Positions 60,728 through 64,000 of a stretch of DNA of 64,000 nt are shown one piece after another. Location: NCBI GenBank assembly GCA_963803265.1, contig CAWDLZ010000012.1, positions 372,001 through 436,000 on the forward strand, given 5' to 3'. The notes below the pieces were generated by a model. The model ran no database searches, was not told the DNA's origin, and saw only the letters and a program-made list of their open reading frames with translations. Position 1 is the first letter of the stretch; each line of letters starts with the position of its first letter. Source of the DNA: CAIKMD01 sp963803265 (GTDB lineage Bacteria; Pseudomonadota; Alphaproteobacteria; ATCC43930; CGMCC-115725). A program made the translations under genes and the position numbers.

Positions 60728-61932
60728 TTATTCGATGCGTTGGGCGGCGCGCACGCTGGCGATCATCGAGCTGCGGATGAGATAGGCCTTGGCCCGGGCC
60801 GGATCGGCCGCGATCGCGCGCAACTCGTCGAGATTGCGGGCGCGCGTGGCCGGATCTTTTTCCTCGAGCACCTGCTTGTTGCGGATCGACTGGGCCTGGA
60901 CGAATTCGACATTGGCCCCGCGGCGCTGCCGGACATAGCGGTCGAGAATGCTGTCGTCGGCCTCGCCGCGAACGAGGGCGGCCAGCTTGTCGGCGAGGTT
61001 GAAGGCGGCGTGGAGCGCGCCATTGAGGCCGAAGGCACCTAAGGGATTGTTGACATGGGCGGCGTCGCCGACGAGGACGAATCGGCCGCGGCGGAAATCG
61101 GCCGCGATGCGCTGGTGCACCCGGTAGATGCCGCTGTGCGCGATGTCGTAAGGGCTGGGGCGCGGCAGGAAATGCTGGAGTGCGCGCTCGGCGAAGCCGC
61201 GGCTCAGCACTTCCTCGTCGGCGAGGGCGGCGTCGGTCGGAAACAGCACGCGCCACAGGCCCGGCGGGCCGTCATGCGGCATCTTGAAGATCGCGCCCCA
61301 ATCCACGGGATCGGCGATATAGGCGTTGTAGGTATAGCCGTGGCGCGCCAAGTCCTGGGTGATGCCGACGACAAGGAAGCGCTCGGGCCAGGTGAAGCCC
61401 TCGAAGGCGATGTCCATCGCGCGCCGCACCGCGCTGCGCGCGCCGTCGGCGCCGACGAGGTAACTGCCGCGCACGGTCCGGGTGCCGCCCGGGGTCTCGA
61501 AGCGCGCGGCGACGCCGCCGCCGTCCTGGCTCGCCGCGACGAAGCGATGGTCGAAGCGCACCTCGCCGCCGAGGCTTTCGAGCCGCTCCTTCAAGAGCGG
61601 GGTCAGCTTGAACTGCTCGCAATGGAGCCGGAACGGATAGGGCGTCTCGTCGGCGATGAGCGAGAATCCCATTCGACGATGACGCCTTCCTCGCGGCCGC
61701 GGATTTGCCAGCGCGGCACCTTGATCCCCAGCCCGAGGAATTTCTCGCCGACCCCGATCCGGTCGAGCATCTCCATGGTGGGCGGATGGAACGAGCCGGC
61801 GCGCAGATCGCGCGGCAGGCTGGCCTCGGCCTCGAACACGGTCGATTTCACCCCGGCGAGCGCGAGGGTGACCGCGACGGCAAGCCCGGCCGGGCCGCCG
61901 CCAACGATGAGAACGGGGTCTTGTTGGGTCAC
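60728..61932 (-). CDS. FAD-dependent monooxygenase, frameshifted
   Basis: About 402 residues read from two frames. The start gives VLIVGGGPAGLAVAVTLA (about residues 8-25), the FAD-binding motif. The second frame gives LIADETPYPFRLHCEQFKL, the DG motif VGADGARSAVRRAMD, and the GD motif VLVGDAAHVNNPLGAFGLNG. The join is at about 61670 and requires one base to be added, unlike most shifts in this window, which are one-base gains. It belongs to the same broad group as the monooxygenases at 12316 and 24232. The IS copy ends 19 bases downstream. Confidence 0.8.
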
Positions 61933-61997
61933 GAAGGCGAAAACTCCTCCGGCCCGAGACTACGAGCGGAGCGCTCGATGTCAATCGGCGCGGCGCC

Positions 61998-62606
61998 TCA
62001 CATCGGCGGCTTGACGCCGCTCTTCTCGACCGTCACCGCGGCCGCGACGAGCGCGCCGTCAGCCCCCTTGCGGGCCAGGATATAAACTGCCTTGCCGCGT
62101 TTCAGATCGGCGGCGCTGCCGGGGGCAGGGGCGACGATCGCCGTCCTGCGGTCGATGATCACCGAAGCGGTGCCGTTCTTGTAATCGACCGATAGCACCC
62201 CGCCTCGCGCCGCTTTGGCGATCCCCGTGACATGGGCGTTGGTCATCAGGCTTCGGGGCTCGAGGTCCCACGGGGTCTGGCTGTCGTGGAGGGGAAGGTT
62301 GGGGGGAAAGAAATGCACTTCGACGGCGTGAAGCTTGCCGTCCTTGCCCGGCACCGAGGTGGTGCCGACGAAATCGCCCGGGTGGATGTCCGCGAGCTTC
62401 TTTCGCACCAGCGTATGCACGGCGTAATTCGGCGGCAGCGTGACCGGCAGCATCCGGCCGTCGCGGGATTTGACGGTCAGGGTCTGGCCGTCGAGCTTCG
62501 CGATGGTGCCGCGAATGTTCACGAGGGGCGCGGCCGGCGCCTGGGCGAGAGCCGGCAGGGCCAGCGCCGCGAACAGCGCCGCTGCGATCAATGACTTCGT
62601 TCTCAC
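61998..62606 (-). CDS. Secreted protein, tandem paralogue 1
   Basis: A 202-residue protein with a signal peptide (SLIAAALFAALALPALAQA). The mature part has NIRGTIAKLDGQTLTVKSRD (about residues 30-49), VRKKLADIHPGDFVGTTSVP, GKDGKLHAVEVHFFP and a final VEKSGVKPPM. The pattern of short beta-strands and the RGTIAKLDG start suggest an OB-like fold, though I cannot name a family. The following tandem gene encodes a clear paralogue. GTG 62606 has GGAGGAAATCTT upstream. Confidence 0.8.
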   Translation of the reverse strand: MRTKSLIAAALFAALALPALAQAPAAPLVNIRGTIAKLDGQTLTVKSRDGRMLPVTLPPNYAVHTLVRKKLADIHPGDFVGTTSVPGKDGKLHAVEVHFFPPNLPLHDSQTPWDLEPRSLMTNAHVTGIAKAARGGVLSVDYKNGTASVIIDRRTAIVAPAPGSAADLKRGKAVYILARKGADGALVAAAVTVEKSGVKPPM

Positions 62607-62628
62607 AAGATTTCCTCCTGCGCCGGCG

Positions 62629-63249
62629 TCACATCGGCGGCTTGACGCCGTTCTTCTCGACGGTGGCGTTGTTCGCGCTGTAGCTGCCATCGGCGTTCTT
62701 GCTGGCGCGGATGAATACCGCCTTGCCGGGCTTCAGATCGGCCATCGCGCCGTCGGCCGGCTGCGTGATCTTGGTCTTCGCGTCGATGACGACGATTGTC
62801 GGCGCGCCCTTCAGGGTGAGCGTAAGGGTATCGCCGGTCTTTGCCATGGCGACGCTGCTGGCGTGGGCGTTGGTCATCAGGCTGCCCGGCGCCAAATCGT
62901 AAGGGGTTTGGCTCTCCGGGACGAACGCCGGCAGGAAATGCACTTCGAGGGCGTGGAGCTTGCCGTCCTTGCCCCGAACCGAGGTCGAGGCGAGGTTGTC
63001 GCCCGGCTTGATATCGGAAAGCTTCTTGCGCACCAAGGTTCGCACCGCGGCATTGGGCGCCAACATGACCATCACGGTCTTCTGGTCGCGCGTCTTGACC
63101 GTCACCATCGAGCCGTCGACCTTGGCGATGGTGCCGCGGATGTTGGTCGGCGGCGGGCCGGGAGGCGGGCCGCCCTGCGGCGCCTGTGCGAAGCTCGGCG
63201 CAGCAAGCGCGGCCAGCATTGCAGCGACGAGGAACGGCTTGATGGCCAT
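62629..63249 (-). CDS. Secreted protein, tandem paralogue 2
   Basis: A 206-residue paralogue of the preceding protein. After its signal peptide (PFLVAAMLAALAAPSFAQA) and a proline/glycine-rich linker (GGPPPGPPP) it has NIRGTIAKVDGSMVTVKTRD, VRKKLSDIKPGDNLASTSVR, GKDGKLHALEVHFLP and VEKNGVKPPM at the end. The two genes are 22 bases apart on the same strand, so they arose by tandem duplication. The function is unknown. It is divergent from prfC. Confidence 0.82.
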   Translation of the reverse strand: MAIKPFLVAAMLAALAAPSFAQAPQGGPPPGPPPTNIRGTIAKVDGSMVTVKTRDQKTVMVMLAPNAAVRTLVRKKLSDIKPGDNLASTSVRGKDGKLHALEVHFLPAFVPESQTPYDLAPGSLMTNAHASSVAMAKTGDTLTLTLKGAPTIVVIDAKTKITQPADGAMADLKPGKAVFIRASKNADGSYSANNATVEKNGVKPPM

Positions 63250-63398
63250 GGAATCCCCCCTGAAAAGGCGCGCTTGGCGCCGCGATTCGTGTTCCCGTCT
63301 CATACCATGAAGCCGTGGGCCGAGGCAGCGGGGAAACCTCACGTTTGCGTTATCGCTACGGTTGATTTCGCGCGCTTGCCCTTGTAAGCCGGTTGGCC

Positions 63399-64000
63399 AT
63401 GGAGCCATCCGCGTCCGAGCTTGCTGGGGAGATCGCCAGACGGCGCACCTTTGCCATCATCTCGCACCCCGATGCCGGCAAGACCACCCTGACCGAGAAG
63501 CTGCTGCTGTTCGGCGGCGCCATTCAGCTCGCCGGCGAGGTCAAGGCGCGCGGCGACCGGCGCCGGGTGCGCTCGGACTGGATGGAAGTGGAGCGCGAAC
63601 GCGGGATTTCCGTCAGTTCCGCGGTGATGAGCTTCGAGCATGGCGGCCTCGCCTTCAACCTCCTCGACACGCCCGGCCACCAGGATTTCAGCGAGGATAC
63701 CTATCGCACGCTCACCGCCGTCGATAGCGCCGTGATGGTGCTCGACGCGGCGCGCGGCATCGAGGCGCAAACCTTGAAGCTGTTCGAGGTCTGCCGGCTC
63801 CGCGACGTGCCGATCATCACCTTCGTCAACAAGCTCGACCGCGAGGGCCGTGATCCCTTCGACCTGATGGACGAGATCGAGCGCCTTCTCGCGCTCGAGG
63901 TGGTGCCGGCAAGCTGGCCCATCGGCATGGGCCGGGATTTCCTCGGCACCTATGATTTGCGCGCCGACGCGCTGTTGCTGTTCGCGCGCGGCGAGGGCGA
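63399..64000 (+). CDS. prfC: Peptide chain release factor 3 (partial, runs off the end)
   Basis: The first 200 residues of RF3 are visible. G1 is IISHPDAGKTTLTEKLLLFG (about residues 21-40), switch sequences ERERGISVSSAVM (about 67-79) follow, G3 is LLDTPGHQDFSEDTYR (about 89-104) and G4 is TFVNKLDREGRDP (about 142-154). RF3 is a GTPase that recycles class I release factors after termination. ATG 63399 fits the family start. The C-terminal part lies beyond the window. Confidence 0.94.
   Translation, partial: MEPSASELAGEIARRRTFAIISHPDAGKTTLTEKLLLFGGAIQLAGEVKARGDRRRVRSDWMEVERERGISVSSAVMSFEHGGLAFNLLDTPGHQDFSEDTYRTLTAVDSAVMVLDAARGIEAQTLKLFEVCRLRDVPIITFVNKLDREGRDPFDLMDEIERLLALEVVPASWPIGMGRDFLGTYDLRADALLLFARGEG

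Noticed and set aside
1..64000. CRISPR arrays, tRNA or rRNA genes
   Set aside because: No regular repeat-spacer pattern, no cloverleaf-type sequence with a CCA-like end and no rRNA segment were noticed in either strand; a dedicated search was not possible.

Overview
The window is high-GC bacterial DNA and fits an alphaproteobacterium, perhaps a Rhodospirillales or Hyphomicrobiales relative. This rests on codon usage (almost every third position is G or C), on core neighbourhoods such as thrB-rnhA-peroxiredoxin, and on the short CGTCA...TGACG intergenic palindrome. No rRNA, tRNA or CRISPR array was seen, and the species cannot be named from sequence alone.

Bases 1-7110 hold a sulfide and persulfide oxidation locus on the + strand: a four-domain rhodanese protein, an atypical SDR, a YeiH-type exporter, a cysteine-dioxygenase-like cupin, a persulfide dioxygenase fused to a rhodanese domain, and a sulfide:quinone oxidoreductase. 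Bases 7281-11085 hold an MFS pump, an ornithine-cyclodeaminase-family protein and a GntR regulator.

Bases 11086-44700 form a long accessory region for aromatic or carboxylic acid catabolism. It has two flavin monooxygenases, a gentisate-type dioxygenase, an extradiol-type VOC protein, a group III truncated haemoglobin, two Rieske oxygenases with one Rieske ferredoxin, two closely similar amidohydrolases, hydrolases, an aldehyde dehydrogenase, an orphan molybdenum hydroxylase large subunit, a UbiD decarboxylase, and four periplasmic solute-binding proteins (three ABC, one TRAP) with no permease beside them. Amidohydrolase plus Rieske oxygenase occurs twice (16560-20027 and 37524-42125), which suggests parallel routes for related ring acids.

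Bases 44725-46359 are an IS1380-type element abutting an IS481 remnant. Core genes follow: yqgE, dsbD, a peroxiredoxin, rnhA, thrB, a Kir-type channel gene overlapping a complete polyamine-type ABC operon, and apt. A second, same-orientation copy of the IS lies at 59076-60708. After it come a flavin monooxygenase, a tandem pair of related secreted proteins, and the start of prfC.

Several genes carry single-base frameshifts, nearly all one-base insertions. The 5' IS copy differs from the intact 3' copy by exactly two such insertions and one substitution that I could find. Sequence error or recent lesions should therefore be considered before these genes are called dead. They are annotated here as frameshifted CDSs across their full span.
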